DNA of 10,630 bases from NCBI GenBank assembly GCA_030642995.1, contig DAOWMR010000060.1:1-10630 (forward strand), in the 5' to 3' direction. A program made the position numbers and the translations under genes. The stretch comes from Spirochaetales bacterium (GTDB taxonomy: Bacteria; Spirochaetota; Spirochaetia; DSM-27196; SLST01). Under the pieces are notes generated by a model. It saw nothing but the letters and a program-made list of their open reading frames with translations, was not told the DNA's origin and searched no databases. The number at the start of each line of letters is the position of its first letter. Within the stretch, counting starts at the first letter, position 1. This document shows positions 1 through 7,792 of the stretch, piece by piece.

Positions 1-977
1 CCCCCGAGCGCCACGATCTCCTCGCGCACGAAACGCACTCCGCGCAGGGTTTTATCCGCGGCGTTCACGGCACGGGCGGCGTCCTGCGCCGTGTCCGGCG
101 AGGCGACTACCTTCTCTATGCGGCCGTGTCGCACCGTGACGGTAAGTTCGGCGACCGGACCGCGCTCGGATGTACCGATGGTCACACGCCGGTCGAAGGT
201 GGGCGTTTTCCCGAATCGCCACTCCCAGGATCTCAGTTCGTGCTCGTAGCAGGCTATCTGCTCGGGGTTGTTGTCGGCCGGCGATGCTGGATCCGTTGGG
301 CCAAACTCCGCTCGGTATGCGGCTCGGAGCGCTTCAATGAGCGTGACGTGCGTAAGGTCGGCGCGGGCCTCGGTCAGGTTGATGACCTTCGATCGAACGC
401 TTGGGATGCCCTTGCTCGAGATAATCCCGGGATCGGGTGACACGGCGGCGGCGGGCGGCGTGAGGAACGCGGTAAGTCTGTCCAGATCCGCGGAAACAAG
501 GAGAGTGCCGTGGTGGAGGGACCGCCCCCTCGTGTGCCGGAAGGCGTTGCCCGATATTTTCCGGTCGCCGACCACCAGGTCGTTTCTTGGGTTCCGTTGG
601 GCCTGAACGCCGAGGGACTCGAGCGCCGCGATTACGACGCCAAACTGCCGGTCCAGATCGTAGGTTGAATCGATCCCGAAGAAGGTGAAGTTGGTGTTTC
701 CCGTGTCGTGGTAGACGGCTCCTCCGCCACTGACTCTTCGCACCAACGGTACCGCCTCTGCGGCCATTCGCGTCAGGTCACACTCCACCCACGGATTCTG
801 ATGCCGACCGATCACCACGCACGGCGAATTGCGCCACACGAGGAGAGCATGGTCTGATCCGGCACCGGGGTGTTGCGGCCTGGGGCGCCGCGGCCCAACG
901 AAGCTTTCGAAGAGGTACCGCTCAACCGCCAGGTTGTGCCAGGGATCAAGGGTGTCGATTGTGAAAAACGCGGGCAC
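1..977 (-). CDS. lplA: Lipoate-protein ligase A (3' end cut by window edge)
   Basis: It activates lipoate with ATP to lipoyl-AMP and transfers it to the lysine of lipoyl domains (glycine cleavage H protein, E2 subunits) in the cytoplasm. The 325 visible residues show the lipoate-binding signature RRVSGGGAVYHDTGN (residues 80-94), followed by NFTF, and the KISGNAF motif whose Lys140 matches the catalytic lysine of the family. A C-terminal accessory domain begins near SWEWRFGKTPTF (250-261), as in the two-domain Escherichia coli LplA of about 337 residues, so only a few residues should be missing. The start is GTG at 977, two bases after the stop codon of the upstream gene, which suggests translational coupling. 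There is no nearby ATG and no strong Shine-Dalgarno sequence. Octanoyltransferases share the fold, but the accessory domain favours a true lipoate ligase. Confidence 0.93.
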   Translation of the reverse strand, partial: MPAFFTIDTLDPWHNLAVERYLFESFVGPRRPRPQHPGAGSDHALLVWRNSPCVVIGRHQNPWVECDLTRMAAEAVPLVRRVSGGGAVYHDTGNTNFTFFGIDSTYDLDRQFGVVIAALESLGVQAQRNPRNDLVVGDRKISGNAFRHTRGRSLHHGTLLVSADLDRLTAFLTPPAAAVSPDPGIISSKGIPSVRSKVINLTEARADLTHVTLIEALRAAYRAEFGPTDPASPADNNPEQIACYEHELRSWEWRFGKTPTFDRRVTIGTSERGPVAELTVTVRHGRIEKVVASPDTAQDAARAVNAADKTLRGVRFVREEIVALG

Positions 978-979
978 CG

Positions 980-1996
980 CTACTCGGCCGGATCAATCCG
1001 AAGCTCTGCGTAGACTCCGTAGTGGTCCGACGGAAAGACTCCATAGGTCGGTCGATTGAATATGAGCCGAACGCTTCGTGCTGCGATATCGTCGCCCCGG
1101 ATGAAGATGTAGTCAATCCGCTCGGGCTCGTCCGAGGGGGAGAGACCGAAGGTCCTGATATTGGTATTGGCCGAAGGGTGATAGGTTACCCCGGCGCCGC
1201 GTCCAACTACCTGCCAGACGTCCACAAATCCGGCTTCACGAAGGAGTTCAATCTCGTCGGAATCCGGCAGGGCGTGGAAACTCCCCATGAGGATAACGGG
1301 GGCCCGGCCGGCGGTCTCATTGATGAAAACAAGGGTCTTCTCCGCCTCTTCAAGGCGTCGGTCCCCTCCGTCGACCGCCTCCCCCATCAGATCAAGAAGG
1401 TCGGTCCCGGAGAGATCTCCGGAATTGTATCGATCCACGAGACTCCGCATCCGATCACGGTTCGCGTGGGGTGACGGGGTCCACCTGGTGGTGAACACGT
1501 AGACCGGGCGGTCGGCAACCTGCAGCTGTGCAGCGACGATGTTGCTCGCGGCGCCGAACTGGAACGCCGCCACGTTTCCGGCCCCGCCCCCGGTGAGTTG
1601 ACGGGTGGCAAGCTGGGTGAGTGTCCGCTCCCGGTTGGCCAGCAGGGCGCTGCCTTCACGGAGATTCGTTGGAAGACCAACAGGGCCAATTCGGACTCCG
1701 GCCTGACGAACCGCCGATACGGCATCGTAGCCGAGATCCTCCGAGAGACGCTCAACATAGGCGGGAAGTGGGTTGGCATCCTGAATGGCAATGATGTCCG
1801 GCGCGAGCGCGGAGAGCCCGGTGGACAGGAGATCGTAACGGAACTCGCGGGCCGCGCGGTCTTCGTACTCGCGAACTCGAAGCACGCCGCTGTAGGTCAG
1901 GCCTGACCAAATATCGACGGTGACAACCGAGATGTTTTCGGCGCACACTGTGCCGGCGACAAACACAACCGTGAAAATCAGAAAGAGGCGTCTCAT
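980..1996 (-). CDS. Secreted endonuclease/exonuclease/phosphatase-fold protein with degenerate active site
   Basis: The 338-residue protein begins with a typical signal peptide (MRRLFLIFTVVFVAGTVCA, probable cleavage after VCA at residue 19), so it is probably exported. The body follows the EEP fold in order: first strand VVTVDIW (24-30), APDIIAIQD (65-73), a strand ending VYVFTTRW (165-172), APVILMGSFHALPD (232-245), RIDYIF (293-298) and PSDHYGV (322-328). Canonical EEP enzymes carry Asn in the first strand, QE, TH and GDFN. Here these read D, QD, TR and GSFH, while RIDYI and SDH are kept. Catalysis of metal-dependent phosphodiester cleavage is therefore doubtful, and the substrate is unknown. 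It lies 31 bases behind the activase gene and 2 bases before lplA, so it is probably cotranscribed with both. The ATG start at 1996 has only a weak ribosome-binding site. Confidence 0.8.
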   Translation of the reverse strand: MRRLFLIFTVVFVAGTVCAENISVVTVDIWSGLTYSGVLRVREYEDRAAREFRYDLLSTGLSALAPDIIAIQDANPLPAYVERLSEDLGYDAVSAVRQAGVRIGPVGLPTNLREGSALLANRERTLTQLATRQLTGGGAGNVAAFQFGAASNIVAAQLQVADRPVYVFTTRWTPSPHANRDRMRSLVDRYNSGDLSGTDLLDLMGEAVDGGDRRLEEAEKTLVFINETAGRAPVILMGSFHALPDSDEIELLREAGFVDVWQVVGRGAGVTYHPSANTNIRTFGLSPSDEPERIDYIFIRGDDIAARSVRLIFNRPTYGVFPSDHYGVYAELRIDPAE

Positions 1997-2027
1997 ATAT
2001 TCATTCTACGGAGGCGAACACCCTTTC

Positions 2028-5000
2028 TCAAGCGGTTTTTGCACCACGCGGGAACTTGATGTAGGGCACGATGACTGCATTCTTGTCACCCCCGGTCCCG
2101 TCATAGATCACCGTCACGATGGGCACGCCGACAATCTTCTCAATGGCCGAGCTCAGAGCTTTGGTCACAAGAGATGGACAACAGAAGGCCGGGCTCGTCT
2201 GCACGAACAGCGCAAGGTCCGGATATCGGGAGATGAGATGGAGGATCTTTAGTGCATTCTCGTAGGACTCGCCCTCCTGCTCAATCACCATGCCGAACTT
2301 CCCGAGGTCGTCTGCAACACCGGGGTGCCGCCATTCCACCGGCGGACCGACGTAGTGCTCAACCTCCCGCTGATACCGTTTCTCGAGCTGCTGGACTGCG
2401 GCGAGGACAATGCGCTGCTTCGCCAGGAGCATGTACTCGCGTCGACGCCACAGCCGCCCGAAATTTGGCCCGACAATGATCTTCGCGTAATCGCTGTACG
2501 GCGTCGTCACCGCTTCACCACCGGCTTCCTCTATCCGTCGGATGAGATCCTGGTTCATTACATCGTTGTCGCGGACATAGAGGTCACCGAAGATGGCAAC
2601 TTTCGGCCGCTTCTCTTCGCGACGCGGTATCGCATCAAAGGCGGCGACCATCTCTTTGAGAGCTTCGTATCGATTTTCCTTCCCCTCGAATACCGTCACG
2701 AGTCGTTTCTTCCACTGGGCCACCACTTCGTCGGTCTGGCCCGGATTGATCTCGTACGGCCGAATCCGGCACATCATACTGCGCATCCAGCCTCCGAACT
2801 GGTAGACGAAGTAGGTGCCGACGGACGCGGCCGGCGAGATATCCAGGTAAGCGAAGTTCCCGACATAGACGCCCAGATCACCCAGGCCCTCCTGGACAAA
2901 GAGGCCCTTGAGAAACCGGGGATAGAGCTGGATCCCGCATGTCCATTTGGCCTGACCCATCCAGAGCACCGTTTTGGCCGGGTCCAGATCGTTCTCGCGA
3001 ACGTAGTCCATGGCCTCCTGGGCAATGGCGCTCACCGGGGTGCACTGGCCTGAATTCAGTCGCATACTCTTCTGGATTGAGAGCGGCGTCTCGTTCAGGG
3101 TGACGGCATTGATGCCGTTCGCCCGGAGATTTGCCGCCTGCATGGGTGAGGTTATCGGGTCCCAGGCCGGCAACAGGAGGGTCTTGTCGCCAATCACACT
3201 CTCGAGATCCGGGGCAACCTCCACATCCGACCGGTGAATGATTGAACCGAGATGGATGGGCCTTCGGGCGCTTTCCTGATGATGGTTCTTGAACGCTCGA
3301 ATGGCCGCCTCAATCCGGGTCTCGTAGCCCACGTTTGAGTCGTGCTCGTCAATCTGGAGAATGAGGTAAGGCTTGTCGCGGGCATCCATGATGCGCTTGA
3401 AGGCATCAACACAGAAAGCATCGGGGGCACACATGAAGCTGGTGATGAACACGGGGTAGAGGCCCGGTGTTCGCGCGGCGATGTCGGCAGCCAGAAGGAT
3501 GTCCGCCGCGTATCGCCAGTGGACGCTCTCCAACAGCTTGCCCGTGTCCTCGCTCGGAAGCCCCGGCGGGAGCATATCCTGGTAGAATACTCGAACGCCG
3601 AGCTTTCCGATGATATCCGGGATTCCTTTGTTCATGGTGGGATCAACGGCGGTGTACGGCCGTCCGAGCAATACGACGTTCACATCGTCCCGGACGCGTT
3701 GTTCGGCGAAGATTTTATGAAGTTCAAGTCGAGAATGCTCCTGTGCCTCCCGCGCTCTGCGGAAGGCGTTCCGGATCTCCGGCACGGGGAGATCACAGTA
3801 CGGCTCGAAAACCCGTCTGAGTTCCCCCGCCGTGTCCCGCCCCGGACCCCAGAGCACCGGCATCAGCAATCGATCCCGATCCTCATCGCGGAGACTCCCG
3901 GCGAGTACCGACGGGGTGAACTGGGTGTAGTAGCAATAGGCGAGCTTCCGCTCCCCGGTGTATTCGGTCTCCAAAACCACCGGAACGAAGACAAGATCGG
4001 CATGCTCGAGGAGATAGGAAACGTGTCCGTGGAACGCCGCTACCGGGCTGCAGAACTCGGCTCCCTCGACTTGTTTGCCGACACTCACCGCATCCGCGTA
4101 CCCGACGGTTGTCGTCGTCTGTATGCCAAGTTCGGCAAAGACGCGTTCCCAGAACGGCCGATCCTCGGCAAGATGGAGCCCGGTCGGGATTCCGACCACC
4201 TTGTCGGTCCTGCGCGTTGTCCTGAGGGCCCGCGGGGCCTTGGCAACCAGTTGTTCCTGCTTCTTGCGGACAGCCATGAGGTCAAACCCGCTCTTGTTTG
4301 CCGACACGAAACTGTGTGTTGAATAGTCACGCCCGCAGAGGAATCCGTATGCGACCTCCTCACCGCCGATTTCTGCGATGGTCAGCCGGCAGTTGTTCGT
4401 ACAGAGGGTGCACCGCTCGCTTCTCACCGGTATGTCGCTCCGATAGATTCCGACGCCCCTGAAAGTCGACGGCTTGTCGATTTCGTCCCGGCAGATCAGG
4501 GCGGCGCCGAGCGCGCCGGTGACGTGGCAGTACCGTGAAACGGTAATTGGTTGCCCGAGCTCTTCCTCGAATGCCGCCACGAGTCCGAGATTCTTCGCGG
4601 TAGCACCCTGGAATGCCACGTGGGAACCAATCGCGCTGCGCTGGGCAACCTTATGCAGATAGTTTTCCCGAACCGAGTGGAGCACCGCGGCGAGAATCTC
4701 GCTGGTGGCGTATCCCTTGTTCAGGTAGTGATTGATGTCTCGCTCCATGAACACGGTACACCGATCGCTGGTGAGCGGCGCCGGCGAACCCATCGCCCGA
4801 TCCGCATAGTCGGTCAACGGAACGTTCAGCCGGTGCGCCTGTTCCTCCAGGAAGCTCCCGGTGCCCGCTGCACAAACCGTGTTCATCTGGGAGAAAGTGA
4901 CGCGGCCATTCCTCAGCGTGGTGAATTTCGCGTCCTGGCCGCCGATTTCAATGATCGTATCCGTCTCCGGGTTGAGTTCCGTGGCCGCGCGGGCATGGGC

Positions 5001-6242
5001 GGTGATCTCGTCAAGCACGATGTCCGCACCGATCACGGCCCCCACGAACTTGCGTCCCGAACCGGTGCAGGCTGCGCCGGCGATTGGGGCACTCACCGCA
5101 CCGGTTTCGTGCATCACTTCAAAGAGCGAACGGATTGCCTCGAGCGGCTTGCCCGCCGTTTGCGTGTAGAACGCCCAGTGCACCGTGCCTTCGGGATCCA
5201 TGAGGACTGTTTTGGTGCTTGTCGAGCCAATGTCCACACCGAGGAAAAACCGCTCAGGGTCGGCGCCGGCAGCCGCCGGGACATACCGGTCAACTTCCAC
5301 CGCCGGGCCTCCGACGAGATCCGGAGATATAACGGAACGCTCATGACTGGTGAAGTCCGGGTAGCCGGCCGGCGGGGTTAGCGGCTCGGAGAAGGAGGTT
5401 CGCTCGCCGACATCGGTAGTCACCAGATCCGTGAGCTTGATGGGGGATTCTGGCTCCGGCGCCCGGTCCTCCAAGGCCGAAAGAGCGGCCCCGTAGGCGC
5501 CGTACGCCGGAGCCAGTTCGTGAACAAAGGCCTCTCGATCGAGGAGGGAGGAAACATGGGTAACGACGGCTTGGTTGAGCGCAACGCCACCCGCAATGGA
5601 GAGGCCGCCGGCCGGGGGCGTCCCCGTGATCACGGCATCGACAAGGTTTCGGGCAAGCCCCATGCAGAGACCGTCGCATATCTCCGGAAGCGAATAGCCT
5701 TCCTGCTGAGCATGAATCAGATCTGTCTTGGCAAATACCGCGCAACGAGAAGCGACTTTCGGCCGAGTGCCGGTGTTCTCAAACGCGAGCTTCCCGAGTT
5801 CGGCGGCGTCGAGGAGTCCGAGGCGTTGGGACTGCTGGTCCAGGAACCCGCCGGTTCCGGCCGCACAACTCGAGTTTCCACGGCTGCTCTGGTAGTGCCC
5901 GTCACCGTCAAACTGGATCAGCGCAAATCGCTCTCCACCGATAATCAGCAGCAGTTGGTTGTCCGGGGTGATAGCCCGGTGAGCGGCCACGTGGGAGGTT
6001 ATCCAATCGGTCCGATAGGTCGATTTCAGAATTCGCGGTGAGCTGGAGGTTGCAGCCACGACGCGCACACGTTCGGTTGACCGGTCTGCCGTCCATTCGG
6101 ACATGATATCACCGAGAACCTGGGCAACTTTGCCCTCATGCGCCCGGTATTCCCACCGAACAACCTGCCGGTCCCGGTCCATCTCCACGAGGGCTATGGA
6201 AACCGATCCAATATCTGCGCCGAGGATAGTCGATACTAGCAT
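2028..6242 (-). CDS. Fused 2-hydroxyacyl-CoA dehydratase activase-like iron-sulfur protein (two BcrAD/BadFG ATPase domains plus DUF2229-type and HgdB-like parts)
   Basis: The 1404-residue protein contains two ASKHA ATPase domains. The first spans about residues 6-255 (ADIGSVSIALVE, CAAGTGGFLDQQ, SRCAVF, SIAGGVALN). The second spans about 333-584 (GVDIGSTSTKTVLMD, IEIGGQDAKF, CAAGTGSFLEEQ, DRCTVF). Each has the two cysteines (C126/C167 and C457/C495) that in HgdC-type activators bind a [4Fe-4S] cluster between two subunits. A CTLCTNNC motif (611-618) plus C636 forms a separate possible cluster site. Residues from about 684 to the end resemble the uncharacterised CoA-enzyme-activase and HgdB-like regions found in similar large fusions, with cysteines in EFCSPV (731), GQCTPV (1067), WTCG (1102) and FCCPS (1354-1355). 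The known family role is ATP-driven low-potential electron transfer to radical dehydratases; the true substrate here is unknown. I chose ATG 6242 because MLVSTILGADIGS opens the first domain. An 88-residue extension would run into pth. Confidence 0.9.
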   Translation of the reverse strand: MLVSTILGADIGSVSIALVEMDRDRQVVRWEYRAHEGKVAQVLGDIMSEWTADRSTERVRVVAATSSSPRILKSTYRTDWITSHVAAHRAITPDNQLLLIIGGERFALIQFDGDGHYQSSRGNSSCAAGTGGFLDQQSQRLGLLDAAELGKLAFENTGTRPKVASRCAVFAKTDLIHAQQEGYSLPEICDGLCMGLARNLVDAVITGTPPAGGLSIAGGVALNQAVVTHVSSLLDREAFVHELAPAYGAYGAALSALEDRAPEPESPIKLTDLVTTDVGERTSFSEPLTPPAGYPDFTSHERSVISPDLVGGPAVEVDRYVPAAAGADPERFFLGVDIGSTSTKTVLMDPEGTVHWAFYTQTAGKPLEAIRSLFEVMHETGAVSAPIAGAACTGSGRKFVGAVIGADIVLDEITAHARAATELNPETDTIIEIGGQDAKFTTLRNGRVTFSQMNTVCAAGTGSFLEEQAHRLNVPLTDYADRAMGSPAPLTSDRCTVFMERDINHYLNKGYATSEILAAVLHSVRENYLHKVAQRSAIGSHVAFQGATAKNLGLVAAFEEELGQPITVSRYCHVTGALGAALICRDEIDKPSTFRGVGIYRSDIPVRSERCTLCTNNCRLTIAEIGGEEVAYGFLCGRDYSTHSFVSANKSGFDLMAVRKKQEQLVAKAPRALRTTRRTDKVVGIPTGLHLAEDRPFWERVFAELGIQTTTTVGYADAVSVGKQVEGAEFCSPVAAFHGHVSYLLEHADLVFVPVVLETEYTGERKLAYCYYTQFTPSVLAGSLRDEDRDRLLMPVLWGPGRDTAGELRRVFEPYCDLPVPEIRNAFRRAREAQEHSRLELHKIFAEQRVRDDVNVVLLGRPYTAVDPTMNKGIPDIIGKLGVRVFYQDMLPPGLPSEDTGKLLESVHWRYAADILLAADIAARTPGLYPVFITSFMCAPDAFCVDAFKRIMDARDKPYLILQIDEHDSNVGYETRIEAAIRAFKNHHQESARRPIHLGSIIHRSDVEVAPDLESVIGDKTLLLPAWDPITSPMQAANLRANGINAVTLNETPLSIQKSMRLNSGQCTPVSAIAQEAMDYVRENDLDPAKTVLWMGQAKWTCGIQLYPRFLKGLFVQEGLGDLGVYVGNFAYLDISPAASVGTYFVYQFGGWMRSMMCRIRPYEINPGQTDEVVAQWKKRLVTVFEGKENRYEALKEMVAAFDAIPRREEKRPKVAIFGDLYVRDNDVMNQDLIRRIEEAGGEAVTTPYSDYAKIIVGPNFGRLWRRREYMLLAKQRIVLAAVQQLEKRYQREVEHYVGPPVEWRHPGVADDLGKFGMVIEQEGESYENALKILHLISRYPDLALFVQTSPAFCCPSLVTKALSSAIEKIVGVPIVTVIYDGTGGDKNAVIVPYIKFPRGAKTA

Positions 6243-6281
6243 GTGTTTTGCATTATAGATGAGTATGGCCGCCAACGAAAA
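6243..6281 (-). promoter_or_regulatory. Candidate promoter of the activase operon, giving a nearly leaderless mRNA
   Basis: On the minus strand a perfect TATAAT (6257 to 6252) lies 9 bases before the activase ATG at 6242. No Shine-Dalgarno sequence is present between them. Transcription from this box would start about 2-4 bases before the ATG. The -35 region is poor (TTTCGT or TTTTCG at 17-18 base spacing). The box may therefore be fortuitous. Confidence 0.35.
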
Positions 6282-6846
6282 CCCAAAGCTGCTCGTTTTC
6301 CTCGGAAACACCGGCGCGCGATACGCCAGGACTCGCCATAACGCCGGGTGGATGCTCCTGGATCGTGAACCGTTTTGCGACGCCGGGAACTGGCAACAGA
6401 AGTTCAAGGCGGCCTGGACGAAATTTGCGTTCTCGGGCATCTCCGTTCTCCTCCTGAAGCCACAGACCATGATGAATCTGAGCGGTGAGAGCGTCCAGAC
6501 GGCCATGCGGTTCTTCCGCTATGCCCCGGATGAGGTGCTCGTGGCCCATGACGATGTGGAGCTGGCCTTTGGCCGAGTGGGAATCCGGATGGGCGGCGGG
6601 CTCGCCGGTCACAACGGGCTACGCTCAATTGCGAACAGCCTTTCCACCCGGGATTTCTGGCGGTTACGGATTGGGGTGGGGCGCCCGGGCAGGGGAGATC
6701 TTCACGATCATGTGCTCGGACGATTCTCGCCGGAGGAGGAGACCGTTCTTCCACGCATATTGGATGAAACCGTCGCAATTCTCATGGATGGGCTGCGGTC
6801 TGGTTTTGTCGAAGTCCCTTCGACGAATATTCTCCCACCTTCGTAG
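6259..6846 (+). CDS. pth: Peptidyl-tRNA hydrolase
   Basis: This cytoplasmic enzyme hydrolyses the ester bond of peptidyl-tRNAs that fall off ribosomes and so recycles tRNA. The 195-residue length is normal for bacterial Pth. Visible family motifs are FLGNTGARYARTRHNAG (14-30) with catalytic His27, KPQTMMNLSG (67-76) with Asn73, VAHDDVELAFG (95-105) with Asp98/Asp99, GHNGLRSI (117-124) with Asn119, and RIGVGRPG (137-144). The usual GNPG reads GNTG here, and the TYMN motif reads TMMN. The start may be ATG 6259 or ATG 6265; neither has a clear Shine-Dalgarno sequence. The gene is divergent from the activase gene (16 bases between starts) and convergent with recR (8 bases between stops). Confidence 0.96.
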   Translation: MSMAANENPKLLVFLGNTGARYARTRHNAGWMLLDREPFCDAGNWQQKFKAAWTKFAFSGISVLLLKPQTMMNLSGESVQTAMRFFRYAPDEVLVAHDDVELAFGRVGIRMGGGLAGHNGLRSIANSLSTRDFWRLRIGVGRPGRGDLHDHVLGRFSPEEETVLPRILDETVAILMDGLRSGFVEVPSTNILPPS

Positions 6847-6854
6847 GAAGGTGA

Positions 6855-7460
6855 TCAGAACTCGGTAGTGAGGCGGGTCCTGCCTCGCAGGCTCCGTTCA
6901 ATTGTCAATCGATCTGCGTACTCGAGATCACCACCAACAGGAAGCCCGAGCGCGAGCCGCGACACCGGAATCCCCCGCTCTTCCAGCAGCTTCGCCACAT
7001 AGAGCGCCGTGGTCTCACCCTCAACCGTCGGGTTCGTCGCGAGGATTACCTCACTGACATCGGTCGCGCGGTCTATCAGCTTCGCAACCGAGAGATCCTC
7101 CGGCCCGATGCCGTCAATTGGGGATATGACGCCGCCAAGCACATGATAGAGTCCGGCAAAGGCCCCGGAGGCCTCCAGGACAGGGACGTCCTGCGGTTGC
7201 TCAACGACGCAGATTCGCGAACGGTCTCGTTGAGGGTTGGAACACACATCGCAGGGGTCGGCCTCCGTGAACGAACCGCAGACGCTGCATCGCCTGATCC
7301 GATGCTGGATCTCTCGGATGTCGTCGGAGAGAGATTCGGTGTAAGCCCGGTCGGCTTGAAGCAGGTAGTAGGCGATGCGGGCCGCGCTCTTTGCCCCGAT
7401 ACCCGGAAGACGCGAGAGTTGCTTGATGAGGTGGGTGAGGATGTCGCTGGTCGCGGACAC
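6855..7460 (-). CDS. recR: Recombination mediator RecR
   Basis: RecR works with RecO (and RecF) to load RecA onto SSB-coated single-stranded DNA at gaps. The 201-residue product has the helix-hairpin-helix region LSRLPGIGAKSAARIA (15-30), a four-cysteine zinc finger (C58, C61, C70, C73) and a Toprim domain starting at ICVVEQPQDV (83-92) with DGIGPEDL and TNPTVEGET (142-150). I chose GTG 7460 because it gives the family's standard length and lies 4 bases past the ybaB stop, a common coupled arrangement. The alternative ATG at 7505 adds 15 residues (MDSICRRNCSDKARA) that overlap ybaB and do not look like RecR. It is the last gene of the dnaX-ybaB-recR unit. Confidence 0.96.
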   Translation of the reverse strand: MSATSDILTHLIKQLSRLPGIGAKSAARIAYYLLQADRAYTESLSDDIREIQHRIRRCSVCGSFTEADPCDVCSNPQRDRSRICVVEQPQDVPVLEASGAFAGLYHVLGGVISPIDGIGPEDLSVAKLIDRATDVSEVILATNPTVEGETTALYVAKLLEERGIPVSRLALGLPVGGDLEYADRLTIERSLRGRTRLTTEF

Positions 7461-7464
7461 CGCT

Positions 7465-7785
7465 CTAGCCTTGTCCGAACAGTTCCGGCGGCAGATTGAG
7501 TCCACCGGTGACCGAGGACATCTCCTGCTGGACCTTCTCTTTCACCTTGTAGACCGCATCACTGAATGCGGCAAGGACAAGGTCTTCGAGCATCTTGAGA
7601 TCATCAGGATCAACCGCCTCCGGTGATATTTCCACCTTCGTGACGATGAACTCTCCGGTGATACTGACTCTGACCATGTCGCCACCGGCAGAGCCGCTCG
7701 CGGTGATTCCCTTTACCCGCCCCTGGGCCTCATTCATTCGGCTCTGGAGCTGTTGTGCATTCTTCAGGATTTCCATTGGATTCAT
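7465..7785 (-). CDS. ybaB: YbaB/EbfC family nucleoid-associated protein
   Basis: This is a small DNA-binding protein that forms dimers with a tweezer-like shape and associates with the nucleoid. The 106 residues show the expected opening MNPMEILKNAQQLQSRM, a central strand region with SAGGDMVRVSITGE (residues 32-45), and a C-terminal helix LEDLVLAAFSDAVYKVKEK. The tail is rich in Gly and Pro, as usual. The ATG at 7785 follows an AGGT Shine-Dalgarno-like sequence that overlaps the dnaX stop codon, with a 7-base gap between the genes. Position between dnaX and recR is a widely conserved arrangement, which supports the call. The exact biological role of the family is not settled. Confidence 0.95.
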   Translation of the reverse strand: MNPMEILKNAQQLQSRMNEAQGRVKGITASGSAGGDMVRVSITGEFIVTKVEISPEAVDPDDLKMLEDLVLAAFSDAVYKVKEKVQQEMSSVTGGLNLPPELFGQG

Positions 7786-7792
7786 AAGCTAC

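Noticed and set aside
126..606. Plus-strand frames of 104 and 112 codons
   Set aside because: They lie antisense to the clear lplA coding sequence.
6243..6506. N-terminal extension of 88 residues on the activase
   Set aside because: It runs antisense through the start of pth, has no family similarity, and the ATPase domain begins at once from the ATG at 6242.
6870..6886. GAGGC...GCCTC hairpin near the convergent ends of pth and recR
   Set aside because: The 5-base-pair stem has no T run on either strand and lies inside the recR coding sequence, so I do not call it a terminator.
7461..7505. Upstream ATG start for recR
   Set aside because: It adds 15 residues overlapping ybaB. The GTG at 7460 gives the normal RecR length and coupled spacing.
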